A DNA stretch of 64,000 nt, from assembly GCF_030506285.1 (NCBI RefSeq), contig NZ_CP119422.1:2852001-2916000 (forward strand), read 5' to 3'. Origin of the DNA: Catalinimonas niigatensis. GTDB taxonomy: Bacteria > Bacteroidota > Bacteroidia > Cytophagales > Cyclobacteriaceae. Numbering within the stretch: the stretch's first letter is position 1; the number at the start of each line of letters is the position of its first letter. The notes under the pieces were generated by a model. It ran no database searches. It worked only from the letters and a program-made list of their open reading frames with translations, and was not told the DNA's origin. Below are positions 18,418 to 27,696 of the stretch, piece after piece. The translations under genes were made by a program, and so were the position numbers.

Positions 18418-19082
18418 TCCATACTGTAGAAACCGCTGCGCAGAGCAAATTTGACAAGTCCGGCAGTATTTTTCATACCTGTTTTCTTAAGAATGCGATT
18501 GCGATGCCCATCAATTGTACGCACACTTAAACCAAGTTCTTTCGCTACTTCCCGATTGGTATACTCTTTACAAATCAATGTCAGAATTTCCTCTTCACGT
18601 GGAGTAAGCTTTTCAGTATCCTGATCTAAATAATTTTGAAATTTTGTACTCTTAATAAGCCTTTTACGAAGTGCATTAAAGGTTCGCTGACTAATATAAT
18701 ACTGTCCATTGTCTACAATTCTAATAGCTTTCAGGACTTCTTCTATATCAGCATCTTTAAAGAGATATCCATACACTCCTTTTTCAATGAGCTCCAGCAT
18801 AAATTCCTCATTCTCATGCATAGTAAGAATGATGATCTTGATGTCTTTATACTTAGCATGATTAAGCAGAATATGAGAAGTTTCCAATCCATCCATCTCT
18901 GGCATTTCTAAATCCAAAAGAATAATATCAGGACTTTGCTCGTCAATCATGTCCATAAGTTCTTTTCCATTACTTGCTTCTTTGATACTAACCATCTCAA
19001 GCGTTACTGCCAATAGTCGACTGAGACTTTGTCTAAAAAGTGTATGATCATCAACAATGATCAACTTTAGTTCTTTTTCCAT
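18414..19082 (-). CDS. NarL/FixJ-family response regulator
   Basis: A 222-residue two-domain protein: an N-terminal receiver with the phospho-acceptor Asp in LLDLEMPEMDG and acidic DD near the start, and a C-terminal LuxR-type helix-turn-helix beginning LTPREEEILTLI and containing GLSVRTIDGHRNRI. It binds DNA once phosphorylated. No histidine kinase gene is next to it, so it is an orphan regulator here. A second regulator of the same class lies at 34079-34735. Upstream is an AT-rich region. Confidence 0.92.
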   Translation of the reverse strand: MEKELKLIIVDDHTLFRQSLSRLLAVTLEMVSIKEASNGKELMDMIDEQSPDIILLDLEMPEMDGLETSHILLNHAKYKDIKIIILTMHENEEFMLELIEKGVYGYLFKDADIEEVLKAIRIVDNGQYYISQRTFNALRKRLIKSTKFQNYLDQDTEKLTPREEEILTLICKEYTNREVAKELGLSVRTIDGHRNRILKKTGMKNTAGLVKFALRSGFYSMD

Positions 19083-19497
19083 ATAGCCAGCTTGTAGTAT
19101 ATACTTGTTTTTGGGGATGGTCTACTTGGTAGTAGAAGTTTATTATACTTAATTGTCATGATGGGCATGACATATAGCTTTTGTTTTCACTTGAGATTTC
19201 ATGTATTTATACAGTGCCACTATTTAGACTTACTTGCATGAACAAGTATTAATACCATAAAAAGTATTGTTTTAGAATGCGTTATATAAAAAAACAAGTT
19301 CTTTGTAAGTATATTCTGTAGCAGATTCTTTGGCAAATGAAGAGTCTAAGGCTAAAGACTCTTACTAGTATATATACTTTGCTTTTTTATTAAGTAAAAA
19401 TACTTTATTGGAGAAAAATAAAAAATATTTAAGGAAGTATTATTTGAAAATTTGGGAGAAACACAGTCTTAAAGTTAGAAATATCTTTGCTCTTCAC
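19083..19497. other. AT-rich intergenic region with a hairpin
   Basis: No gene was found in this spacer between the regulator start and the end of the TrmH-family gene. It contains an 8-bp inverted repeat at about 19340-19363 (AAGAGTCT, AGACTCTT) with an 8-nt loop and no T-tract, which could be a regulatory site or leader hairpin. A very AT-rich run covers 19370-19450. The promoter of the regulator gene must lie here. Confidence 0.4.
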
Positions 19498-20286
19498 TTA
19501 GTTTATATTTTGAGAGTGAAGAGCAGAGTCTTGATTAGTAATACTTCTTCGCATGTTGTCACAAATGATAGATGTAGCAATACTTACATTTAATGACTCT
19601 GCCTGTCCGTATGCAGGAATATTTACTTTATAATTTACAAAAGGGCTGTAGCGAGGATGAATCCCATGAGATTCACTTCCCATAAGTATAACACCACTCT
19701 TACTAAATTTTATAGTATGCACATTGGTACCTGCGTCTGCATAAGCTCCATACACAGGTTTATGATTTTCTTTGAAAAATAAATCTAGTGCCATATAACA
19801 AATATTTACTCTCAAGAATGAACCCATGCTGGCACTAATCACCTTTGGATTGTACAAGTCAGTTGTTTCTGGTGAGCAAATAATCTGATGAATTCCATAC
19901 CAGTCAGCGATGCGAAGAATTGTTCCAAAGTTTCCAGGATCTTTTACATCATCCAAGGCCAGCACATAATCTTCCTCCCGGCTTTGATCAGGAAGTGCTT
20001 CCGGAATTTCTACTATTGCGACTGCCGCATTATTATTTTTAAAGGAACTGATAGATGATAGATTTTTTTCATCTGTAAGAATAACTTCTATGATATTAGA
20101 AATATTGAGTATTTCTTGATGTTTCTCTGAAAACACTGGGGTCATTATCAATGTTCTAATGCTATAACTGGTGGACAGGAGTTCTAAAACATTTTTACTC
20201 CCTTCCACTAAAAAAAGCTTATATTTTTTCCTATACTTCTTTTGTTGAAGTGACTTAATTAATTTTAGAATACTTTTTGAAACCAT
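19498..20286 (-). CDS. TrmH-family (SpoU) RNA 2'-O-methyltransferase
   Basis: A 262-residue SPOUT methyltransferase. It has an N-terminal substrate-binding domain (KYRKKYKLFLVEGSKNV) and a C-terminal knotted SAM domain with the three SpoU motifs: ALDDVKDPGNFGTILRIADW, GVILMGSESHGI, and IPAYGQAESLNVSIATSI. It should methylate a ribose 2'-OH in rRNA or tRNA; the exact nucleotide cannot be read from sequence. The ATG at 20286 is followed by a normal N-terminus. Its 5' end lies right against the divergent BamA-like gene, leaving no conventional promoter space. Confidence 0.92.
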   Translation of the reverse strand: MVSKSILKLIKSLQQKKYRKKYKLFLVEGSKNVLELLSTSYSIRTLIMTPVFSEKHQEILNISNIIEVILTDEKNLSSISSFKNNNAAVAIVEIPEALPDQSREEDYVLALDDVKDPGNFGTILRIADWYGIHQIICSPETTDLYNPKVISASMGSFLRVNICYMALDLFFKENHKPVYGAYADAGTNVHTIKFSKSGVILMGSESHGIHPRYSPFVNYKVNIPAYGQAESLNVSIATSIICDNMRRSITNQDSALHSQNIN

Positions 20287-20306
20287 TTTTAGTTATTAAA
20301 ACCACA

Positions 20307-22778
20307 TTGTCACATCGCGCCCTGAAAAGTATTATATATACTCTTTCTTTAGGTTTTCTTTTGTCTGGCTGCCTAGGCACTCAGCATTTGGATGAAGGAG
20401 AATACCTGCTATATAATCAAAAAATAAACAATGCTGAAAACCTGGATGAAGAAGAGCTTTATGACTTTTATCGCCAGGAACCTAATCGCAAGTTTCCTAT
20501 TATTCCTTTTACTCCTTTTGTGTGGATATACCATATAGGCCTTGATTTTTATGACAAAGAAGAACTACAACAAGAGAAGCAGGAAACTATTGAAAAGTAT
20601 AATAATAAAATAGCAGAAGCTGAAAAAGAAAAGAAAAAGCAACGACTTGAGTCCAAAAAAGAGAGTAAAGTAGATAAGATAGACCGAAAGCTTGAAGAGG
20701 GAAACCTACTGATGCGCTGGGGAGAGTCCTTATCTATTTATGATAGCGCTCAGGCAGAAGTTACTCGCCAGCAAATGGAAAACTATCTTCATACCAAAGG
20801 TTTTTTCAATGGATCAGTCGATCATGAAACCACTCTGGATGGAAAGAAAATAACATCAATTTATACAATCAATGAGCAACTTCCATATCTTATAGATACT
20901 ATTATTTATCAAACACAGGATAGTGTGATAGAACGCTTGATTTCTGAAACTTATGAAGAGCAGATTATTCAGCAGGGACAGATTTATGATCAGGATAAAC
21001 TGGCTCAGGAAAGAGAAAGGATAGAGGGATTATTGAGGAATCATGGTTTTTATGACTTTAGCAGGCAATACATTGAATATCGAGTGGATTCTACTATTCA
21101 GAATAGGAAAGTAAGAATAAATACTGTCATCCGAGATCCTGCTAAAAGAGGTTATCATAAGAGGTTTACAATAGATTCAGTAATCTTTGTTACGGATTCT
21201 GATATAAGCGATGACAGATTGCAAGGTCAGCGCCAGTCCAGCAAATACAATAACATCATTTATCGCTATCATGATTACCAGTATTACACTAAAATATTGG
21301 ATCGTCGTATTTTTATCTATCCTGATAGCACATACAGTCTGGAAGAGTCGCTGCAAACACAACGTCAATTGTCTAACCTGGACATTTTCAAATTTATCAA
21401 TGTCAATTACGACACTACAGGCAACAAATTTATTGCCCGCATCTATGCCAGCCCTCTTAAAAAGTATCAAACTTCCAATGAAGTAGGACTTAATGTAAGC
21501 CAGGGGCTTCCCGGTCCCTTTATCAACTCATCACTCAAAGTAAGAAATGTATTTGGAGGACTTGAAATTTTAGAGTTAAATGGGAGAGCAGGTATTGAAG
21601 GTGTCCCCCCTCCCGTTGGAGCAGGAGAACAAAGTGCTTACCGAAGTACTGAGGCTGGAGGGTCTTTGTCTCTTACCTTTCCCCAATTCATTTTTCCCTT
21701 ACCTGAAGATTGGAAGTCTCGCTTGGGAGCACTTAATCCTCGTACCAGACTTCAAACTGGATATAATTATGCAAATCGTAGAGAGTATGTGAGAAATAAC
21801 TTTAACACTTCCCTCTCATATACCTGGCAAAAACGCCAAAGAGTCAGTTTTGTATTCACTCCTATAGACATTAACTTAATTAATTCGAGAAATATCAGTG
21901 ACGAATTCCAGGCTGAACTTGATAGACAAGACTCATTAGGGATTCCATTGAGCCGTTCTTTTTCCCCTTCATTTGTAAGTAGTATCAATTTCTCCGCAAT
22001 ATTTAATTTTAATGGATATGGCAATTATACCAACAGGAAAAGTAATGCTACCTACCTAAAGCTCTATGCGGAAAGCGGAGGAACCATCTTCAATTTTATC
22101 AATCCTAGTATAGTAACTGATAGAGGTCTTGAATACTTTAAGTACTTTAAGATTAATACAGATTTTCGCCAGTATATCCCAATATCAAGAGCTTCAGAAT
22201 TTGCCTATCGCTTCAACGTAGGAGTAGCGATACCTTATGGAGATACTACGGGTAATGTCTTACCCTACGAAAAGTATTTTTTTGCTGGTGGTAGCAATAG
22301 TATCCGGGCATGGAGACCTCGTCGCCTTGGTCCTGGAGGTTCTGCGCCTCAAACTCCTCCTGATGAGGATGGATATTTTGTGTATGGCAACGAACAGCCT
22401 GGAGAAATACTGCTGGAAGCAAGTATAGAGCTTCGCAGAAAATTATTTGGATTTGTCAGTGGAGGGTTCTTCATTGATGCTGGTAATGTATGGCGTTTTT
22501 ATGAAAACGCTTCACGTCCCGATGCAAATTTTGAATTGAGTTCATTTTATAAGCAGATTGCTATTGGTTCCGGACTAGGGCTAAGGCTTGACTTTTCATT
22601 TCTAATTGTTCGCTTTGACTATGGTGTTAAAATTTATGACCCTGCCCGTCTAAATACACCTTCCAGCGAACCAGGACAACCTACTCTTCCCAGTCAGCCA
22701 TGGATCGGTCAAAGATTCAGTGTATGGCAAGAAATTGCCCATGGTGTATTTAATATCGGTATAGGTTACCCGTTTTAG
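20307..22778 (+). CDS. BamA/TamA-family outer-membrane lipoprotein
   Basis: No ATG is available. I prefer the TTG at 20307, giving a compact lipoprotein signal (SLGFLLSGC), over the TTG at 20277, which would overlap the divergent gene by 10 bp. The protein is about 823 residues. After the lipid-modified Cys come a charged coiled-coil-like segment near residues 85-130, POTRA-like domains with QLSNLDIFKFINVNYD, and a C-terminal 16-strand surface-antigen (D15) barrel ending in GIGYPF with the terminal aromatic expected for BAM-folded proteins. It resembles the TamA-like, lipid-anchored Omp85 members of Bacteroidota, which help assemble or export outer-membrane proteins. Exact substrate unknown. 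Confidence 0.85.
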   Translation: MSHRALKSIIYTLSLGFLLSGCLGTQHLDEGEYLLYNQKINNAENLDEEELYDFYRQEPNRKFPIIPFTPFVWIYHIGLDFYDKEELQQEKQETIEKYNNKIAEAEKEKKKQRLESKKESKVDKIDRKLEEGNLLMRWGESLSIYDSAQAEVTRQQMENYLHTKGFFNGSVDHETTLDGKKITSIYTINEQLPYLIDTIIYQTQDSVIERLISETYEEQIIQQGQIYDQDKLAQERERIEGLLRNHGFYDFSRQYIEYRVDSTIQNRKVRINTVIRDPAKRGYHKRFTIDSVIFVTDSDISDDRLQGQRQSSKYNNIIYRYHDYQYYTKILDRRIFIYPDSTYSLEESLQTQRQLSNLDIFKFINVNYDTTGNKFIARIYASPLKKYQTSNEVGLNVSQGLPGPFINSSLKVRNVFGGLEILELNGRAGIEGVPPPVGAGEQSAYRSTEAGGSLSLTFPQFIFPLPEDWKSRLGALNPRTRLQTGYNYANRREYVRNNFNTSLSYTWQKRQRVSFVFTPIDINLINSRNISDEFQAELDRQDSLGIPLSRSFSPSFVSSINFSAIFNFNGYGNYTNRKSNATYLKLYAESGGTIFNFINPSIVTDRGLEYFKYFKINTDFRQYIPISRASEFAYRFNVGVAIPYGDTTGNVLPYEKYFFAGGSNSIRAWRPRRLGPGGSAPQTPPDEDGYFVYGNEQPGEILLEASIELRRKLFGFVSGGFFIDAGNVWRFYENASRPDANFELSSFYKQIAIGSGLGLRLDFSFLIVRFDYGVKIYDPARLNTPSSEPGQPTLPSQPWIGQRFSVWQEIAHGVFNIGIGYPF

Positions 22779-23043
22779 ATTTTATTCTAAAATATCATTC
22801 CCAGTAGTTAGTTTATTACATATGTACTTTTTGATTGAGAATTTCCCCTATTCTCATTAACTTAAATAGCTTATTACTGCACCAGTGGAGATTAATAAAT
22901 CATTTTATTAATACTACATGTTTTTATGCAAGTATTAAATTTTACAAATTATTAAATAATATAAGTGCAATTAATTATTTTTATTGTTACATTTGTTAAA
23001 CATAACGTATGTAAGCTTTTTACCATTTTTGAACTTATTAATA

Positions 23044-25836
23044 ATGGCGCTCTACAAAACCCTTAGAACTTTTGCCACAGTACTGATAGTAAGCTTAAGT
23101 TTCCACCTCAACGCTCAGCAAATCATTTTCTCCGATAATTTTGAGGAGGGAAGTTTCCGTCCTGAATGGCAGATATCTCCAGGGCAGCCCAATGGAGCAA
23201 TAGAAGTGTTTCCTAGCAATACGCTAGAAGGGGAATATGCAGCTCGTCTTGGTAAAAGTAATGATGGTGATTACGCACTCAATCGTCTGGATTTACCAAT
23301 AGACCTCTCAGGAGGGCAGTTGATTATGCTTCAACTGATGATTTACAATAACCAAGAGGAGACTCATGTACAGGATGGCATCTTTTTGAGTGTTGATGGA
23401 GGGGCCTCTTTTGAAAAAATTGTTAGCTTCAGATTTGAAGACTGGCCGCAAAAATATACAGGTACACTAGCTCCTATACATATCAATGCACTTGCCAGGG
23501 CAAAAGGATTGCTTCTCAGTAAGCAGAGCATCATTCGTATTCAGCAATATGGTAAAGATGATTTTATTGGAGGCAAAGAGTTTTCTGATGGTATCTATAT
23601 AGATAAGGTAGAAGTGATTGCTCATAATCCGGAATATGCTTCCCTTCCTTTTAAAGAAAATTTTAATTCAGGCCAATTATCATCCTCAGTTCTGAAGGGA
23701 GATCCTATGCTTTCTGACAGTAGCGGAATAACTTCCCCGACCAGCGTGATAGAAATCATAGATTTTGATAGTACACAGGGAAAAGTGTTGCGTATGGGTA
23801 GTAGACTCGATAAAAGCCCTGCTACCAATGCTTTAGATTTGTACTTGAACTTGGCTTCGCAGCAATTTGTAAAGTTAAAGTTCGATATATATGACAATCG
23901 GGATGAAACTCATCCTGCTGATGGAATACTTTTTAGTGATGATGGAGGCTACTCTTTTCATAAAGTCTTTGCTTTTGATCCTGATCACTGGAGTGATAAT
24001 GGTTTTGGTTCTTTCCCTCCCCTGGATGTAAATACACTTGCCCTAAAATATGGCCTTAAGCTTAGTGAGCATTTTGTTATAAGGTTCCAGCAACATGATG
24101 ATGACGATTTTGAGGGCAGTAGGCTTTCAAGTGATGGCTTAATATTTGATAATTTCCATATTTACAATGCAGTTCCTAGCTATGCTACCCTTCCCTTTAA
24201 TGAATCCTTTGATGATACTCCGCTTGCTTCTTATTGGCAAGAAGGATCTCCCTCCTTTACCAGCATAGTGAAACCTAATGGAATAGTAGAAATAGTGACT
24301 ATGGAAGATGGAAACAGAGCGGTTAGACTAGGAAGCAGTGCTGACAAAAGCTACACAACCAACGCACTTGATTTATATCTCAATTTAAAAGGCCGTTATG
24401 AAGCAGAACTTAGCTTCCGATACTATGATAATTATGATGAAACGCATGAACAGGATGGCATTTTCTTCAGTAATGATGGAGGTAAAAGTTTTAAGAAAGT
24501 CTTTGATTTTGATGGGGATAACTGGACAGATAAGCAGTTTGGTAAAATAAAATCGCTTAATATTCAAGAACTTTCCAGAAAGCAACAGCTGGAATTAACC
24601 GAAAATTTTGTGATACGTTTTCAGCAGTATGATGATGATGATTTTGAAGGCACCCGTACTATAAGCGATGGTATTTATCTGGATGATATCAGCGTTGTAG
24701 AACCGGAACGATTTTATGCAAATATTCCTTTTTCAGAAAATTTTGAAGATACGCTGGCATCTCACTGGAGATATGGAAACCCTATGCTGACGACTACAAT
24801 TCAAAATATTAAACCTGGAGGTATGGTACAGATAGTAGACTCTATTGGATGCAGGAAAAGTAAAGGACTGGCCATAGGACGTAGAGAAGACGGAAAGCAA
24901 ACGACTAATTCTATTGACCTACATCTTAATCTTGATCATCAGCAAAATTTGCAACTGAATTTTTTGCTAAATAATAATTATGATGAAATTGATGAAGAAG
25001 ATGGCCTATGGTTTAGTAATGATGGAGGAAAAAGCTTTAAAAAAGCATGGAATTTCCCTGAATTTAAAGGCAAATACAAAGCGTATTCGCTCAACTTTGA
25101 TTCTCTTGTTACAATAACCAATCATCGTTTTTCAAATCAATTTGTAATCCGTTTTCAACAATCAGGTAGCAGGAAGTTTTCAGGAATGGGCAATCTGAAA
25201 GGAGGAATATACATAGATAATATTACAGTTGCGCAAAATATAACTAAGCCAGAAATCTTATGGCCACCTGATTCTACACAATTGACTGAGTGCGGTGTGC
25301 ATACTTTTTCTTGGACAAAAACTCCTCTTGCAGAAAATTATCAAATGCAGATTTATACTTACAAAGGCGGAAATGAAGTAATCGTTCAAGATACTATTAT
25401 AACTGAGGTGTCTCATACAGTCAAAAATTTGATAGAGGATAGTGCTTATTACTGCAAAGTGAAGGCCTTTAACACCTATACCAGTAGCAAATGGTCTAGC
25501 CCTGTCGCATTTCGTACATTTTCAACTTTTGAAGCTGACCTACAGATCTCTGGAAAACTAAAAGAAGAAAACAAAGTGATACTACAGGCAAGTGAATTTC
25601 CTTCCTATGAGTACCAATGGTACAAAAACGGAGAGCCCTTAAATAGTAAAGCGAACCATCGGTTTACGGTAGATGAACCCGGAAAATATACTGTGTTTAT
25701 TTCTAATAAAATATGTGGGATGATGTCTCCAACTTTGGAAATAAGCCCAAGTACTTTGGGATTTATAGAAGACTACACAAAAAATGATGCTGAATTAAGT
25801 TTTCCTAACATGTATAGCGACAAATCAGAGGAATAA
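23044..25836 (+). CDS. Secreted protein with four tandem jelly-roll-like domains, FN3 and Ig-like domains
   Basis: I place the start at the ATG at 23044, where a signal peptide begins (MALYKTLRTFATV and then LNAQQ); the ATG at 22984 only adds 20 hydrophobic residues. The product is 930 residues. Four domains of about 180 residues begin near residues 25, 193, 378 and 556; each carries an acidic DGIFFSNDGG-like motif and a FVIRFQQ segment, and repeats 2 and 3 contain a DDDDFEG motif. An FN3-like domain at about 735-827 and an Ig-like domain with QWYKNGEPL follow. There is no visible T9SS C-terminal sorting signal or cell-wall anchor. A surface adhesin or glycan/calcium-binding role is likely but unproven. 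TACATTTG at 22988-22995 could be its -7 box. Confidence 0.75.
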   Translation: MALYKTLRTFATVLIVSLSFHLNAQQIIFSDNFEEGSFRPEWQISPGQPNGAIEVFPSNTLEGEYAARLGKSNDGDYALNRLDLPIDLSGGQLIMLQLMIYNNQEETHVQDGIFLSVDGGASFEKIVSFRFEDWPQKYTGTLAPIHINALARAKGLLLSKQSIIRIQQYGKDDFIGGKEFSDGIYIDKVEVIAHNPEYASLPFKENFNSGQLSSSVLKGDPMLSDSSGITSPTSVIEIIDFDSTQGKVLRMGSRLDKSPATNALDLYLNLASQQFVKLKFDIYDNRDETHPADGILFSDDGGYSFHKVFAFDPDHWSDNGFGSFPPLDVNTLALKYGLKLSEHFVIRFQQHDDDDFEGSRLSSDGLIFDNFHIYNAVPSYATLPFNESFDDTPLASYWQEGSPSFTSIVKPNGIVEIVTMEDGNRAVRLGSSADKSYTTNALDLYLNLKGRYEAELSFRYYDNYDETHEQDGIFFSNDGGKSFKKVFDFDGDNWTDKQFGKIKSLNIQELSRKQQLELTENFVIRFQQYDDDDFEGTRTISDGIYLDDISVVEPERFYANIPFSENFEDTLASHWRYGNPMLTTTIQNIKPGGMVQIVDSIGCRKSKGLAIGRREDGKQTTNSIDLHLNLDHQQNLQLNFLLNNNYDEIDEEDGLWFSNDGGKSFKKAWNFPEFKGKYKAYSLNFDSLVTITNHRFSNQFVIRFQQSGSRKFSGMGNLKGGIYIDNITVAQNITKPEILWPPDSTQLTECGVHTFSWTKTPLAENYQMQIYTYKGGNEVIVQDTIITEVSHTVKNLIEDSAYYCKVKAFNTYTSSKWSSPVAFRTFSTFEADLQISGKLKEENKVILQASEFPSYEYQWYKNGEPLNSKANHRFTVDEPGKYTVFISNKICGMMSPTLEISPSTLGFIEDYTKNDAELSFPNMYSDKSEE

Positions 25837-25855
25837 TTGCCCTGAATTTTTAAGA

Positions 25856-25893
25856 AAAGAGCTGTACTAACAAAGTTGGTGCAGCTCTTTTTA
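25856..25893 (+). terminator. Terminator after the tandem-domain secreted protein
   Basis: AAAGAGCTGTAC pairs with GTGCAGCTCTTT across an 8-nt loop, with one G-U pair, followed by TTTTTATT. A typical intrinsic terminator about 20 bp past the stop codon. Confidence 0.85.
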
Positions 25894-26053
25894 TTGAATA
25901 AATTTCTGGTCCTATCTCTTTTTGCTTATTATCTAGCTTACTGCTTTAAAGGTTATAGAGATCTTCTTTGTACACCTTTGGCATTTATTAAATTAGTGGC
26001 CTAACAATAACTAGTCATGGGAAATGAATTAACTATATAAAGTATTACTGTTT

Positions 26054-26953
26054 ATGTATAATAAAGAAGAAATTACGCAATGGTTTATGTCTTTGCAAGA
26101 TGATATATGCGACGAACTGGAAACTGCTGACGGTAGCGCAAAATTTTTAGAAGATCCCTGGGAGCGGGAGGAGGGTGGCGGTGGCCGAACACGTATCCTC
26201 ACTCAGGGTAATGTAATTGAAAAAGGGGGTGTTGCGTTTTCTGCAGTGTATGGTAAAACACCTGAAAAGATACAGCGGGCACTTCAACTCTCTCCTTCTG
26301 ATTTTTATGCTACCGGTGTTTCCATAGTCATACACCCACAAAGTCCTATGGTTCCCATTATTCATATGAATGTACGATATTTTGAGATGGACAATGGAAT
26401 CAAATGGTTTGGTGGAGGTATTGACCTTACACCCCATTATATAAACTTATCTGACGCACAATACTTCCATCAAGCCTTAAAAGAGGTTTGTGATCGCCAT
26501 CGTCCTGAATATTATGACCGTTTCAAAAACTGGGCTGATGACTATTTCTATATCAAGCATAGAGATGAAAGCAGAGGGATTGGAGGTATTTTCTTTGACC
26601 GGCTTTCACCTACTGAAGAAACTTCTTTAGATACGATTTTTCATTTTGTACAGGATGTAGGTCGTGCTTTCGCTCCTATATACACGCACCTTATGCAAAA
26701 AAACAGTAATCTTGCTTACGGAGAGCAAGAGAAAAACTGGCAATTAGTGAGAAGAGGACGTTATGTAGAATTCAACTTAGTGCTGGACAAAGGGACAAAA
26801 TTTGGGCTGGATACTCAGGGACGTATAGAATCCATTCTCATGAGCCTCCCTCCACAAGCAAATTGGCAGTACAATTACATCCCACCTATAGATAGTCCAG
26901 AGTACCAAACCTTACAATACCTCAAAAAGGGAATTAACTGGGTAAAAGCCTGA
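26054..26953 (+). CDS. hemF: Oxygen-dependent coproporphyrinogen-III oxidase
   Basis: A 299-residue aerobic heme-biosynthesis enzyme that decarboxylates two propionates of coproporphyrinogen III to vinyls using O2. Characteristic segments are WEREEGGGGRTRIL near residue 37, KWFGGGIDLTPHY, RGIGGIFFDRL, and RGRYVEFNLVLDKGTKFGL. Length agrees with HemF. It stands alone in this window, between the tandem-domain protein and a TPR gene, each with its own spacer. Confidence 0.96.
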   Translation: MYNKEEITQWFMSLQDDICDELETADGSAKFLEDPWEREEGGGGRTRILTQGNVIEKGGVAFSAVYGKTPEKIQRALQLSPSDFYATGVSIVIHPQSPMVPIIHMNVRYFEMDNGIKWFGGGIDLTPHYINLSDAQYFHQALKEVCDRHRPEYYDRFKNWADDYFYIKHRDESRGIGGIFFDRLSPTEETSLDTIFHFVQDVGRAFAPIYTHLMQKNSNLAYGEQEKNWQLVRRGRYVEFNLVLDKGTKFGLDTQGRIESILMSLPPQANWQYNYIPPIDSPEYQTLQYLKKGINWVKA

Positions 26954-27061
26954 TAGATTTTTGTCTGGATATTACATATGTCCTTACTTAACTTTATTAA
27001 GCTTTATATTTAATCCTATTTTATAGTATTTTGTTAATATATTATTAAAATATATAGCGAC

Positions 27062-27691
27062 ATGTTAGCAAAATATAACTTAGTCCTAAGCTTTACTCTT
27101 CTTATTTCATTTGGAGTTCAAGCCCAAAAAGAGGGCACTCTATATGTGGAGAAAGGTCGTAAGCTTTTTGGAGAAGGTGCATACAAGGAGGCCTTAATTA
27201 ATTTTAATAAAGCTATAGAGGCAGATTCTCTAAATTATCTAGCCTATTTCTTTCGCGGAGACACCAAAAAAATTTTTGAGGATTATCATGGTGCAATGAA
27301 GGATTACAATATGGTGGTAGATATTAACCCTGCATATGCTGAAGCTTATTATGAGCGCGGGAATGTTAAATTTTCTTTGCAAGACTATTATGGTGCAATA
27401 GGTGACTATGGTGAGGCGATAAAAATGAATGAAAATCACGTACAGGCATATTATCAGAGAGGACAAGCTAGAAGAGAACTGGAAGCATACAATGATGCAA
27501 TCAATGACTGTACAAAGATTTTACAGATTAACCCTAAAAATGTTGATGCCTATTTTTTAAGGGGAGTATTACGTATTGAACACGGCTTATTACAAGATGG
27601 TTGTCTAGATCTAAGTAAGGCCGGTGAATTAGGTGATTTGAAAGCTTATGATATGATAAGAGACGTTTGTAATCGTAGAGCTATCAGATAA
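27062..27691 (+). CDS. Exported TPR-repeat protein
   Basis: A 209-residue protein with a signal peptide (LSFTLLISFGVQAQ) and five or six TPR units, for example YAEAYYERGNVKF and HVQAYYQRGQARRE. It lacks a lipobox cysteine at the cleavage site, so it is likely soluble in the periplasm. It ends within 5 bp of the convergent DnaJ-TPR gene, with no terminator visible between them, so antisense read-through is possible. Function unknown beyond a scaffold role. Confidence 0.82.
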   Translation: MLAKYNLVLSFTLLISFGVQAQKEGTLYVEKGRKLFGEGAYKEALINFNKAIEADSLNYLAYFFRGDTKKIFEDYHGAMKDYNMVVDINPAYAEAYYERGNVKFSLQDYYGAIGDYGEAIKMNENHVQAYYQRGQARRELEAYNDAINDCTKILQINPKNVDAYFLRGVLRIEHGLLQDGCLDLSKAGELGDLKAYDMIRDVCNRRAIR

Positions 27692-27696
27692 ATTAT

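Noticed and set aside
19340-19363. A rho-independent terminator in the AT-rich spacer
   Set aside because: The 8-bp hairpin has no T-tract on either strand, so it was left as an unassigned hairpin.
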